48,111 bases of DNA, taken from an uncultured Collinsella sp. GTDB lineage: Bacteria > Actinomycetota > Coriobacteriia > Coriobacteriales > Coriobacteriaceae. Positions 25,151 through 32,849 of this stretch are shown piece by piece (within the stretch, counting starts at the first letter, position 1; each line of letters opens with the position of its first letter). The stretch lies in assembly GCA_959599915.1 (NCBI GenBank), contig CAUGJE010000014.1, positions 1 to 48,111 of the forward strand, given 5' to 3'. The notes under the pieces were generated by a model. The model was not told the DNA's origin. It ran no database searches and saw only the letters and a program-made list of their open reading frames with translations. A program made the translations under genes and the position numbers.

Positions 25151-25846
25151 TTATGCCTGCTGCCAGGTGTCGACGAGCTCCTTGGCTGCGGCGTGGGGGT
25201 CGTCGGCACTGCAGACGGCGCTCACCACGAAAAAGCCGTCGACGCCGGTTGCCTTGAGCTGCGGCAGGTCGGCTTTCTTGACGCCGCCGCCCACCACGAT
25301 GGGCACGGGGCTTGCTGCATGGAGGGCAGCCAGGTCCTCAAAGCTCTTGGTGATGATGGAGCCATCGGCTGCGCGTCCGCAGTCGCGCTTGGTTTCGGTC
25401 TCGTGGAGCGGGCCTACGCCCAGGTAATCGACCAGGCTCATGTCGGCGGTCTTGACGTACTCGAGCATCTCCTCGCAGCGGGCCGAAAGACCCACGATGG
25501 CATCGGGGCCCAGAAGCTTGCGGCAGACCTCGACGGGAATATCGCTCTGGCCAACATGCACGCCGTCGACGGCAATACCCTGCTCGCGTGCGGCAAGTAC
25601 GCAGTCAAGGCGGTCGTCGATCAGCAGCGCGACCTGCCCGGTTTTGCCGGCCTGAGCGATGGCCTGCGCGGCATCGCCCGTCAGTGCGATGATCTCGCGG
25701 GCGCTTGCCACCTTGGAACGCACCTGAATGCAGGTAAAGCCGGCGTCGAGCGCCTGGGCCACCACATCGCCCACGGGGCGTCCGAGGGTGTTTTCGGGGC
25801 CGAGTACCAGATAGGCCGAGATATCAAGGTTGTCGCGGATGCTCAC
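25151..25846 (-). CDS. thiE: Thiamine phosphate synthase
   Basis: The 231-aa TIM-barrel protein joins HMP diphosphate and thiazole phosphate to thiamine phosphate. Seen motifs are CIQVRSKVASAREII, LLIDDRLDCVLA, DGVHVGQSD, the diphosphate-binding YLGVGPLHETETK, and PIVVGGGVKKADLPQL near the C-terminus. It starts with GTG at 25846 (AGGAGG 7 nt upstream), and its first four bases overlap the stop of the upstream gene (GTGA), so it is translationally coupled. It is the last gene of the TPP-riboswitch operon. Confidence 0.92.
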   Translation of the reverse strand: MSIRDNLDISAYLVLGPENTLGRPVGDVVAQALDAGFTCIQVRSKVASAREIIALTGDAAQAIAQAGKTGQVALLIDDRLDCVLAAREQGIAVDGVHVGQSDIPVEVCRKLLGPDAIVGLSARCEEMLEYVKTADMSLVDYLGVGPLHETETKRDCGRAADGSIITKSFEDLAALHAASPVPIVVGGGVKKADLPQLKATGVDGFFVVSAVCSADDPHAAAKELVDTWQQA

Positions 25847-26184
25847 TGTGCTTCCTCCTGCTTTTTGATCTGCGCTTCCATGCGCTCGAGCTTGCCAGTC
25901 ATGGTGTCGGTAAATCCGGGTCGAATATCGGCCTTGAGCACGACTTCGGTGCGGATGCCCTTGCTCGCCAACACAAAGGTTGCGTCGCGCACGACCTGCA
26001 TGACTTCGTCCCAGTCGCCCTCGATCTCGGTGAACATCGAGGTGGTGCGGTTGGGAAGGCCGCTCTCGCGAATAACACGCACGACCTCGGCGACCTCGGC
26101 GGACAGCTCGTCGCCGGTGCCGCACGGGGCGATGGCTACGGCGACGAGCGTGTTCATACCGGCATTGGTTGCGGGCTCGGACAT
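25843..26184 (-). CDS. MTH1187-family thiamine-binding protein
   Basis: The 113-aa protein has the ferredoxin-like fold of the MTH1187/YkoF-type family: VAVAIAPCGTGDELSAEVAE, NRTTSMFTEIEGDWDEVMQV and a C-terminal amphipathic helix. Family members bind thiamine or its HMP part. Its place between thiM and thiE, 3 bp after thiM and overlapping thiE, supports a role in thiamine salvage. Confidence 0.85.
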   Translation of the reverse strand: MSEPATNAGMNTLVAVAIAPCGTGDELSAEVAEVVRVIRESGLPNRTTSMFTEIEGDWDEVMQVVRDATFVLASKGIRTEVVLKADIRPGFTDTMTGKLERMEAQIKKQEEAQ

Positions 26185-26187
26185 GCC

Positions 26188-27027
26188 TTATGCCTCCTCG
26201 AGCTCGAGTTGGTTATCGGCAATGTCCTGGGCGGTCGCGCGGTAGAGCTCGTCGATAAAGGCGACCTTAAAGCTTGCCGGGGCATCGGCAACGGCGGCGG
26301 CACGCGTGCCGGCAACGTTGTAGGCGGCGGTGCCGCAGATGGCCGCCGTAAACGGGTCGGCGGCGCAGGCATACACGGCCAGCACGCCGCCCTGCGAGCA
26401 ACCGCAGCCGGTGATTTTGGACATGAGCGGGCTGCCGCCGTGGGACTTGGCCACGGTCGTGCCGTCGGTAATCAGGTCGACTTCGCCCGAGACCACAACG
26501 GCGCCGCCGGTGTAGCGGGCGAGCGCCACGGCGGCGCCGCGGGCGGCGTCGACCGTGTCGGTGGTATCGACACCGCGCACGCGACTCAGATCGGCCGCTT
26601 CGCCCTCAAGGCCCCACAGGCCGGCGAGCGCGATAATCTCGGAGGCATTGCCGCGCACGATGGCGGGTTTGTACTGCTTGAGTTCGCCTACCAGTTGGGT
26701 GCGCAGGCTGCCGATGCCCAGGCCCACCGGATCGAGCACCCAGGGCTCGCCGGCGTCGTGTGCCGCCTTGGCCGCGCGGGGAATCGTCTGCTCGTAGATG
26801 GGGAAGAGTGTGCCCATGTTCAGATAGATGGCGCCGCCGCCGGCAACGAGCGCCTCGCCCTCGTCGGGCAGATAGACCATGGCGGCCGATCCGCCCACGG
26901 CGAGCTGCGCGTTGGCGACAAAGTCAATCGTCACCGTGTTGGTGATGGAGCCCGCCATCGGATTGGTGGCGCGAATCTTCTCCACTGCCTTGACCACGTT
27001 TTGCTTGAGCTGTTTCGAATCGATCAC
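26188..27027 (-). CDS. thiM: Hydroxyethylthiazole kinase
   Basis: The 279-aa protein phosphorylates the thiazole moiety of thiamine. Motifs are NTVTIDFVANAQLAVGGSAA, VLDPVGLGIGSLRT, VRGNASEIIALAG and GCGCSQGGVLAVY near the anion hole, where most ThiM proteins have TGTGC/SGC. Length is normal. It starts with GTG; AAGGAGG lies 8 nt upstream. It is the first gene after the TPP riboswitch and its terminator. Confidence 0.92.
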   Translation of the reverse strand: MIDSKQLKQNVVKAVEKIRATNPMAGSITNTVTIDFVANAQLAVGGSAAMVYLPDEGEALVAGGGAIYLNMGTLFPIYEQTIPRAAKAAHDAGEPWVLDPVGLGIGSLRTQLVGELKQYKPAIVRGNASEIIALAGLWGLEGEAADLSRVRGVDTTDTVDAARGAAVALARYTGGAVVVSGEVDLITDGTTVAKSHGGSPLMSKITGCGCSQGGVLAVYACAADPFTAAICGTAAYNVAGTRAAAVADAPASFKVAFIDELYRATAQDIADNQLELEEA

Positions 27028-27048
27028 TGCACATGCCTCCTTGGCATA

Positions 27049-27082
27049 GAAAAGGGGCGCTGTGCATAGACAGCGCCCCTAA
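27049..27082 (-). terminator. Riboswitch-linked intrinsic terminator
   Basis: On the minus strand AGGGGCGCTGT and ACAGCGCCCCT form an 11-bp stem with a 6-nt loop, followed by TTTTC. It lies between the TPP aptamer and the thiM SD, so it probably ends transcription when TPP is bound. Confidence 0.85.
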
Positions 27083-27087
27083 AAAGG

Positions 27088-27182
27088 CGGCATGCTCCCT
27101 ACGCCAGCATTAACTGACAGGTTCAAAGGATTGGGCCCCATGCCCTCTCAGCCTTGTGGTTTGCACCGCCGGCACTCCCGCA
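27088..27182 (-). promoter_or_regulatory. TPP (thiamine pyrophosphate) riboswitch
   Basis: The minus strand has all the conserved THI-element parts in order: CGGGAGTGC, GGCTGAGAGGGC, CCTTTGAACCTG, and TTAATGCTGGCGTAGGGAGC. It precedes thiM. Binding of TPP is expected to favour the terminator at 27049-27082 and switch the operon off. Confidence 0.95.
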
Positions 27183-27210
27183 TCGAATCTGTTGTTCCCT
27201 ATACTAGCGC

Positions 27211-27312
27211 ACCTGCCAAAAAGGGACAGGTTTATTTTGGCAGGTAACAACTGGGGCTTTGCGTTTTCCCAGATAAAACCTGCCAATATAAACCTGTCTC
27301 TTTTTGGCAGGT
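27211..27312. repeat. Family-B palindromes as an inverted pair (REPIN-like)
   Basis: A copy of the family-B unit (27211-27245, truncated) faces an inverted, nearly full copy (27261-27312). The inverted pair with a short spacer is the layout known for REPIN elements. The outer end lies next to a -10-like TACAAT (27316-27321) for the HAD gene. Confidence 0.75.
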
Positions 27313-27352
27313 CGGTACAATAGACGGGATTAAGAATGACCGAGGGGGCCTT

Positions 27353-28261
27353 ATGATTAAACTTGTGCTGACCGATATGGACGATACGCTGATTCCAGCC
27401 GGGCATGACGGCGCTAGCGACTACGCCATCGAGGGCATTCATGCCATGCAGGCGGCGGGTCTGCACTTTGGCCCGGTTTCGGGCCGTCAACCGTCCGCGA
27501 TGGGCTGGATGTTCAAAAATCATGCCGAGTGCTTTTCGACCGGCGCGTTCTGCAACGGCCAGGTCATGTTTGTGGACGGCGAGGTGGTAGCCTCGCATGC
27601 GACCGACAACGCCGCCCTTATGCGCTTGGCTGACTACTTGGAGCAAGAGACCGACGATACGTATCTGAAGGTCTACGGCCTGGGTGATGACTTTTGGGGC
27701 AACGATGCCTATTGTGTAACGAGCGACCCCGAGCGTGTACGCCGCGCCATGGAGTCGGGCGGCAACGCATGGCTCAAGGGCGAAGAGGCCCCGTGCCGTC
27801 CTGTCGTCGATGACGCGCCGGTGTTCAAGGCGAATATCTGGAGTGCTCGTTCGCGTGAGGAGCTCGCGGAGCTACGCGAGCGCGTTGCCGCTGAGGTGCC
27901 GGAGCTCTCGCTTGTGTTTCCCAACAACCGCGTGCGCCTGTTCGACATCCTTCCGGCCGGTTGGGACAAGGGCTGCGCTGCGCTGGAGCTGGCGCGCGCT
28001 CTGGGCCTGACGCCCGACGAGGTGGCCGTATTTGGCGATTCCGATAACGACCTGCCCATGATCGGTGCCGTTCCCAACTCCGTTGCAGTCGCCAATGCCA
28101 ACGAGGCCGTTACGGCGGCGGCGCGCTGGCATATTGGCGCTGCGGCGGATGATGCGGTCGCCGGGGCTCTGCATCAGATTGCCGCCTGCGCCGCGACGGG
28201 GGAGATGCCGTCGTTTATGCGTCAGATGGACGCAACGGGTTTCGACGTCACGAACGTCTAG
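27353..28261 (+). CDS. HAD-superfamily hydrolase, Cof type
   Basis: The 302-aa protein has the Cof-subfamily motifs: motif I MDDTL with both Asp residues, motif II PVSGR, a cap domain (about 80-190) and motif IV VFGDSDNDLPM. Such enzymes remove phosphate from sugar phosphates, flavin phosphates or other small molecules; the substrate is not evident. It begins 30 bp after the -10-like box near the REPIN. The LysR gene follows 10 bp downstream, so they form one operon. Confidence 0.85.
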   Translation: MIKLVLTDMDDTLIPAGHDGASDYAIEGIHAMQAAGLHFGPVSGRQPSAMGWMFKNHAECFSTGAFCNGQVMFVDGEVVASHATDNAALMRLADYLEQETDDTYLKVYGLGDDFWGNDAYCVTSDPERVRRAMESGGNAWLKGEEAPCRPVVDDAPVFKANIWSARSREELAELRERVAAEVPELSLVFPNNRVRLFDILPAGWDKGCAALELARALGLTPDEVAVFGDSDNDLPMIGAVPNSVAVANANEAVTAAARWHIGAAADDAVAGALHQIAACAATGEMPSFMRQMDATGFDVTNV

Positions 28262-28271
28262 GGAGGGCGCT

Positions 28272-29168
28272 ATGAAGCTTCAGCAGCTCAGGTATGTTGT
28301 TAAGGTTGCCGAATGCGGCAGCATCACCGAGGCCTCGCGCCGGCTCTTTGTGTCGCAGCCTTCGATTACCGCGTCGATCCGCGATCTCGAAAATGAGATG
28401 GGCGTGCGCATCTTTGAGCGCACCAACAAGGGCGTCATTGTGTCCGAGGAAGGCGAGACCTTCTTGGGCTACGCGCGCCAGGTACTCGACCAGGCCGACC
28501 TGCTCGAGGGCAAGTACAAGGGCACATCCGAGCAGGTGCCGCACTTTAGCGTGAGTTGCCAGCATTATTCCTTTGCCGTTAACGCGTTTGTTGACGTGAT
28601 CCGCGAGTTCGATGCTGCGCGTTACGACTTCACCCTGCGCGAGGAGCAGACTCACGAGATTATCGAGGACGTCGCGCATATGAAAAGCGAATTGGGCATC
28701 CTGTATCTGTCCGAGCACAACCGCGAGGTCATCGAGCGCATGCTGGCGGCCAACGAGCTCGTGTTCGAAGGGCTCTTCTGTGCCACGCCGCATATCTTCG
28801 TCTGTGCCGACCATCCGCTGGCGGACCGCTCCAGCGTGACGCTCGAGGATCTGGAAGACTACCCGTTCCTGTCCTACGAGCAGGGCAGCTACAACTCGTT
28901 TTACTATTCCGAGGAGCTGACCTCGACGTTTGAGCGTCGCAAGAATATCCGCGTGCGCGACCGTGCGACGTTGTTCAATTTGGCCATGGGCCTCAACGGC
29001 TACACGGTATGCTCGGGCGTGATCAGCCACGAGCTCAACGGCCCCGGCATTATCTCGATTCCGCTCGACGTGGACGAGTACATGGAGATTGGCATCATCA
29101 CGCGCAAGAACACGACGCTTACGCGCTACGGTCGGGCCTATATCGACGCGATTCGTCAGCATATCTAG
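28272..29168 (+). CDS. LysR-family regulator, likely of the MetE-like gene
   Basis: The 298-aa protein has a clear LysR HTH (MKLQQLRYVVKVAECGSITE, VSQPSITASIRDLENEMGVR) and a full effector domain. It lies just upstream of a MetE-like methyltransferase gene on the same strand, with a perfect inverted repeat between them. Resemblance to MetR/CysB-type methionine regulators is plausible but not proved. The start at 28272 has GGGAGG upstream; the longer frame lies inside the HAD gene. Confidence 0.88.
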   Translation: MKLQQLRYVVKVAECGSITEASRRLFVSQPSITASIRDLENEMGVRIFERTNKGVIVSEEGETFLGYARQVLDQADLLEGKYKGTSEQVPHFSVSCQHYSFAVNAFVDVIREFDAARYDFTLREEQTHEIIEDVAHMKSELGILYLSEHNREVIERMLAANELVFEGLFCATPHIFVCADHPLADRSSVTLEDLEDYPFLSYEQGSYNSFYYSEELTSTFERRKNIRVRDRATLFNLAMGLNGYTVCSGVISHELNGPGIISIPLDVDEYMEIGIITRKNTTLTRYGRAYIDAIRQHI

Positions 29169-29214
29169 ACTGCTGCGTCCTGTACAGGTCAAATCTCTTC
29201 ATGGCAGTCCCAAC

Positions 29215-29237
29215 TGATATAGGAAGCATCTATATCA
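29215..29237. promoter_or_regulatory. Inverted repeat, candidate LysR operator of the MetE-like gene
   Basis: TGATATAG (29215-29222) and CTATATCA (29230-29237) are perfect arms around a 7-nt spacer. The site is in the 155-bp AT-rich gap between the LysR gene and the MetE-like gene and fits the T-N11-A shape of LysR sites. Confidence 0.5.
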
Positions 29238-29323
29238 AACTGTTATAAACGTATATTTTACGATGGCTATATGAGCGCTCATACTCTGTCCCAGTAAAGC
29301 AACCAATGCAAAGGGAGATATCT

Positions 29324-30457
29324 ATGAGCACTTCGATTCAACCGAACGCGCCGTTTCGTGCCGATATCGTCGGCAGTTTTCTTCGTCCGCAGGCCGTAAA
29401 GGATGCCCGCGCTGCCTATGCGGCGGGCACGCTTGATGCCGAGGGGCTTAAGGCCGTCGAGGATGAGGCTATTCGCGACCTGGTGGACAAGCAAAAGGCC
29501 ACTGGCCTGCAGGTGATTACCGATGGCGAGTTTCGTCGCAGTTACTGGCACCTCGACTTTATGTGGGGGCTCAACGGCATTGAACGCCGCACCTCGCGTA
29601 CGGGCTATATGTTCCACGACGAGGAGACCACGGCTGACACCGCCGTGGTGACCGGCCCCATCAGCGGCGAGAACCACCCCTTCGTCGAGCACTTTAAGTT
29701 TGTCAAGGCACTCGAGGGGGAGGGCCACGTTGCACGCCAGACCATTCCGGCGCCGATCCAGACGTTCTCGGAGGTTACGCTCGACCGCTGCGATGGCCAG
29801 CAGGAGAGCCTGCGCGCTGTCTATAAGACCGATGAGGAACTTGCCGACGCAATTGCAGCCGCTTATCGCACGGTGATCGCCGACCTGTACGCAGCGGGTT
29901 GCCGCAACATCCAGTTTGATGACTGCACCTGGGGCATCTATTGCGATACCGACTTTGTGTCCAAGACTGGCATGAGCCCGGTTGACCTGCAAAAGGTGAG
30001 CGAGCTGGGCGTGGCGCTCAACAACGCCGCCATCGAGGGCAAGCCCGACGACCTCGTCATTAACACGCACGTGTGCCGCGGCAACTACCACTCCACCTAC
30101 GCTTTTGAAGGCGGCTACGATCCCATCGCTCCATATCTGTTTGCGCATGAGGACGTCGATGCGTTCTATCTGGAGTTCGACACGCCGCGCGCCGGCGGTT
30201 TTGAGCCGCTAAGCTACGTTGCCCCGGGCAAGAAGGTCGTGCTGGGCTTGGTAACCACCAAGGCGGCAGAGCTCGAGAACGAGGATGTTATCGTCGAGCG
30301 CATCCGCGAAGCCGCAAAGTACGTGCCGCTCGAGAACCTGTACCTGTCGCCCCAGTGCGGCTTTGCCAGCTGCGAGATTGGCAACAAGCTGACCGAGGAC
30401 GAGCAATGGGCAAAGATTGTCCTGGTCAAACGCATCGCCGAGCGCGTTTGGAAGTAA
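29324..30457 (+). CDS. MetE-like (YxjG/YxjH-type) methyltransferase
   Basis: The 377-aa protein corresponds to the C-terminal catalytic barrel of cobalamin-independent methionine synthase: RADIVGSFLRPQAVKDARAA, TDGEFRRSYWHLDF, QFDDCTWG. Possible zinc ligands lie in THVCRGNYHS, FYLEFDTPRAGGFE and LSPQCGFASCE. It lacks the N-terminal domain of MetE, so it may use another methyl donor, such as S-methyl compounds, as proposed for this subfamily. SD AAGGGAG is 7 nt before the ATG at 29324. Adjacent LysR regulator and operator suggest control by sulfur-amino-acid state. Confidence 0.85.
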   Translation: MSTSIQPNAPFRADIVGSFLRPQAVKDARAAYAAGTLDAEGLKAVEDEAIRDLVDKQKATGLQVITDGEFRRSYWHLDFMWGLNGIERRTSRTGYMFHDEETTADTAVVTGPISGENHPFVEHFKFVKALEGEGHVARQTIPAPIQTFSEVTLDRCDGQQESLRAVYKTDEELADAIAAAYRTVIADLYAAGCRNIQFDDCTWGIYCDTDFVSKTGMSPVDLQKVSELGVALNNAAIEGKPDDLVINTHVCRGNYHSTYAFEGGYDPIAPYLFAHEDVDAFYLEFDTPRAGGFEPLSYVAPGKKVVLGLVTTKAAELENEDVIVERIREAAKYVPLENLYLSPQCGFASCEIGNKLTEDEQWAKIVLVKRIAERVWK

Positions 30458-30466
30458 CGCTACCGT

Positions 30467-30488
30467 TCGCACGCGACGGCGCGTGCGA
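30467..30488. other. Hairpin downstream of the MetE-like gene
   Basis: TCGCACGCG and CGCGTGCGA form a 9-bp perfect stem with a 4-nt loop. No T-run follows, so it is a weak terminator at best. A TACAAT box (30506-30511) that may serve the permease gene lies just after. Confidence 0.4.
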
Positions 30489-30580
30489 GACGTTGCGTAT
30501 CGCGTACAATGGTTCGGATCGTATCGTTCGGGCAGGTTATCCGATATGCCCGGGCGCCCTTCCATTATGAAAGGACATCC

Positions 30581-31915
30581 ATGTCCCAATCCTCGACGCC
30601 CGCCGTCGCCGATGCCATCTACGATGCGTCGTCGCTCGGTCGCCCGCGCATGTTTTTGCTCGGCCTGCAGCACCTGTTTGCCATGTTCGGCGCTACCGTG
30701 CTGGTGCCTGTGCTCACCGGCCTTTCGGTTTCGGCGACCCTTTTGTTTGCCGGCCTGGGCACGCTGCTCTTCCACTTCCTATCGCGCGGCAAGGTGCCGG
30801 CCTTCCTGGGCTCGTCGTTTGCCTTTATCGCTGGCTATGCCGCCATCGCGCCCAACGGCGAGACGGAGCTTTTGCCCTACGCCTGCCTGGGCGTAGCTTG
30901 CGCCGGCCTGCTTTATCCGGTGCTTGCGGCACTCTTCCGCGCGTTTGGCGCCAAGCGCGTTATGCGCTTCTTCCCGCCGGTGGTGACTGGTCCCATCGTC
31001 ATTTCCATCGGCCTGATCTTGGCAAGCTCTGCCATCGCCAACTGCCAGACCAACTGGTTTGTGGCTGTTATTGCCGTGGCCGTGATCGTCATCTGCAACA
31101 TCTGGGGCCGTGGCATGGTTAAGATCGTGCCGATTTTGCTGGGCGTTGTGGTGAGCTATGCCGTTGCGACTGCGCTGGGCGAAGTTGATTTTTCGGGCGT
31201 CGCAGCCGCTCCCTGGGTTGGCTTGCCCGTCGTGTGGGACAACACCGTGTTTGCGCTCTTTGGGCCGCAGTTCGATAGCGGTCTTGCCACGACGGCCATC
31301 ATTACTATCATGCCGCTGGCGTTTGCGACCATGATCGAGCATATCGGTGACATCTCGGCCATCGGCTCCACTTGCGAGCGCAACTACATTGCCGATCCCG
31401 GTCTGCATCGCACACTGCTCGGCGATGGTCTTGCCACGATCCTGGCTTCGCTCTTTGGCGCTCCGGCCAACACCACCTATGGCGAGAACACCGGCGTGCT
31501 CGCCCTGACGCGCGTGTTCGACCCGCGCGTGATTCGCATTGCCGCGTGCTGCGCCATCGTGCTTTCGTTCTGCCCCAAGTTCGCCGCGGTCATCGCCGCC
31601 ATGCCGGCGTGCGTAATCGGCGGAGTGTCGCTCGTGCTCTACGGCATGATCAGCGCCGTGGGCGTCCGCAACCTCATCGAGAATCAGGTCGATTTCCAAA
31701 ACAACCGCAACGTGCTGGTGGCCGCGCTGGTGCTCGTGCTCTCGCTCGGCATCGCGTACAGCACCGCCGGCGCCATCGTGTTGGAGCTGTGCGGCGTGAC
31801 GATTTCGCTTTCGGGTCTTGCCGTGGGTTCGCTGGTGGGCATTGTGCTCAACGCCATCCTACCGGGTAACGACTTTGAGTTTGATGTCTCCGAGCTTGAG
31901 GAGGCTGCTGAGTAG
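30581..31915 (+). CDS. uraA: Uracil/xanthine permease, NCS2 family (UraA type)
   Basis: The 444-aa membrane protein has about 14 helices. Family motifs are GLQHLFAMFGATVLVPVLTG, PAFLGSSFAF, the substrate-site loop MPLAFATMIEHIGDI with its conserved Glu, and FGAPANTTYGENTGVLALTR, the TM10 signature with the second Glu. UraA carries uracil into the cell with protons. Some related proteins take xanthine, but the TTYGEN motif favours uracil. The SD AAAGGA is 5 nt before the ATG at 30581. No PyrR-binding loop or known riboswitch was recognised upstream. Confidence 0.92.
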   Translation: MSQSSTPAVADAIYDASSLGRPRMFLLGLQHLFAMFGATVLVPVLTGLSVSATLLFAGLGTLLFHFLSRGKVPAFLGSSFAFIAGYAAIAPNGETELLPYACLGVACAGLLYPVLAALFRAFGAKRVMRFFPPVVTGPIVISIGLILASSAIANCQTNWFVAVIAVAVIVICNIWGRGMVKIVPILLGVVVSYAVATALGEVDFSGVAAAPWVGLPVVWDNTVFALFGPQFDSGLATTAIITIMPLAFATMIEHIGDISAIGSTCERNYIADPGLHRTLLGDGLATILASLFGAPANTTYGENTGVLALTRVFDPRVIRIAACCAIVLSFCPKFAAVIAAMPACVIGGVSLVLYGMISAVGVRNLIENQVDFQNNRNVLVAALVLVLSLGIAYSTAGAIVLELCGVTISLSGLAVGSLVGIVLNAILPGNDFEFDVSELEEAAE

Positions 31916-31940
31916 CAGCTGCGTTCAGCTAAAACAAGAT

Positions 31941-31978
31941 ATGGTGCCCATGCGTATATGCGCGTGGGCACCATTTTT
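31941..31978 (+). terminator. Intrinsic terminator of the uracil permease gene
   Basis: ATGGTGCCCA (31941-31950) and TGGGCACCAT (31965-31974) form a 10-bp stem followed by TTTT. The T-run overlaps the stop codon of the convergent esterase gene. Confidence 0.88.
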
Positions 31979-32642
31979 AATGCGTCAGTATCCAGTGGAT
32001 GCCGCGGGCCATGCGCAAGTCGGTCTGGGAAAAGTGATTGCCGGGGTTGAGCTCCAGCGTCGTGGGAATACCACGTTCGCCGAGCAGCTTTTCCATTGCG
32101 CGCGTATCGTCGAGTACGTGCCGCATCATGCGGTTGGGAGTCTTGGTCTCCTTTTTACCGAGCGACAGATAGACAGCCTGCGGGCTGCCGGCAAATGGCG
32201 CCGTGCTGGCGCGATCGACAAAGTCGGGAAACCATAGCGACCCCGATGCGCTCGCGGCGCGGTCAAATGCGTCGGTTTGCCAGAGGGACCAGAGTGCGAA
32301 GAGGCCCGCGAGCGAGTAACCGGCAATGCCACGCCAGGTGGGCGGCTGAGGAAGCGATGACTCGACCTGGGGGATTATCTGACTCAGCAGCTCATCAAGA
32401 AAATCGGCAGCTTGGCCGCCGAAAGGCTCGGCATCGCGTACGGTCCCGTCGCATGCCCAGGGGCTCAGCTCGCGATTCCAATCGAGCCCGCCAATGGTGA
32501 CGAGGGCGAATGGCGGACAGTCGAGCTCTCGGCAACACTTATAAACCTCGCTGCCGTCGCCCACGACCACAGGAAGGTAGATGACAGGCGCGCTTTCCGT
32601 ATGATTCGAATAAACGGTTATCTGCTTTTGATGCGCTTCCAT
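31977..32642 (-). CDS. Alpha/beta-hydrolase esterase (esterase D / siderophore-esterase-like)
   Basis: The 221-aa protein has an esterase-D-type fold with nucleophile elbow GYSLAG (GxSxxG), preceded by LPQPPTWRGIAGYSLAGLFA, and a probable catalytic His in NPGNHFSQTD near the C-terminus. It has no signal peptide. Short IroE-like siderophore esterases have the same outline, but no siderophore genes are nearby, so the substrate is open. The SD is not strong. Confidence 0.75.
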   Translation of the reverse strand: MEAHQKQITVYSNHTESAPVIYLPVVVGDGSEVYKCCRELDCPPFALVTIGGLDWNRELSPWACDGTVRDAEPFGGQAADFLDELLSQIIPQVESSLPQPPTWRGIAGYSLAGLFALWSLWQTDAFDRAASASGSLWFPDFVDRASTAPFAGSPQAVYLSLGKKETKTPNRMMRHVLDDTRAMEKLLGERGIPTTLELNPGNHFSQTDLRMARGIHWILTH

Positions 32643-32756
32643 GACGGGCTTCTCTCAGTGTTGTGATATCGGCAGCCGCAATTGTCGCACGCCAGCGTAT
32701 GCCGGTTGGGCTAGACCAAAGACAATCTCGTGCATCCCCTGCGGACGCATATGGAA

Positions 32757-32792
32757 AACGCCACCGCCGGAGGGGAGCTCGGCGGTGGCGTT
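32757..32792 (-). terminator. Intrinsic terminator of surface-protein gene 1
   Basis: AACGCCACCGCC (32757-32768) pairs perfectly with GGCGGTGGCGTT (32781-32792). On the minus strand it is followed by TTCC. Confidence 0.8.
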
Positions 32793-32849
32793 GTTAAACG
32801 GTGCTGGGGCTCGGGGCCTTCGCGGGAGCTGCCATGTGCGCAGAGGCGT

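Noticed and set aside
30458..30580. PyrR-binding loop or uracil riboswitch before uraA
   Set aside because: No PyrR consensus was found; only a plain hairpin and a possible -10 box.
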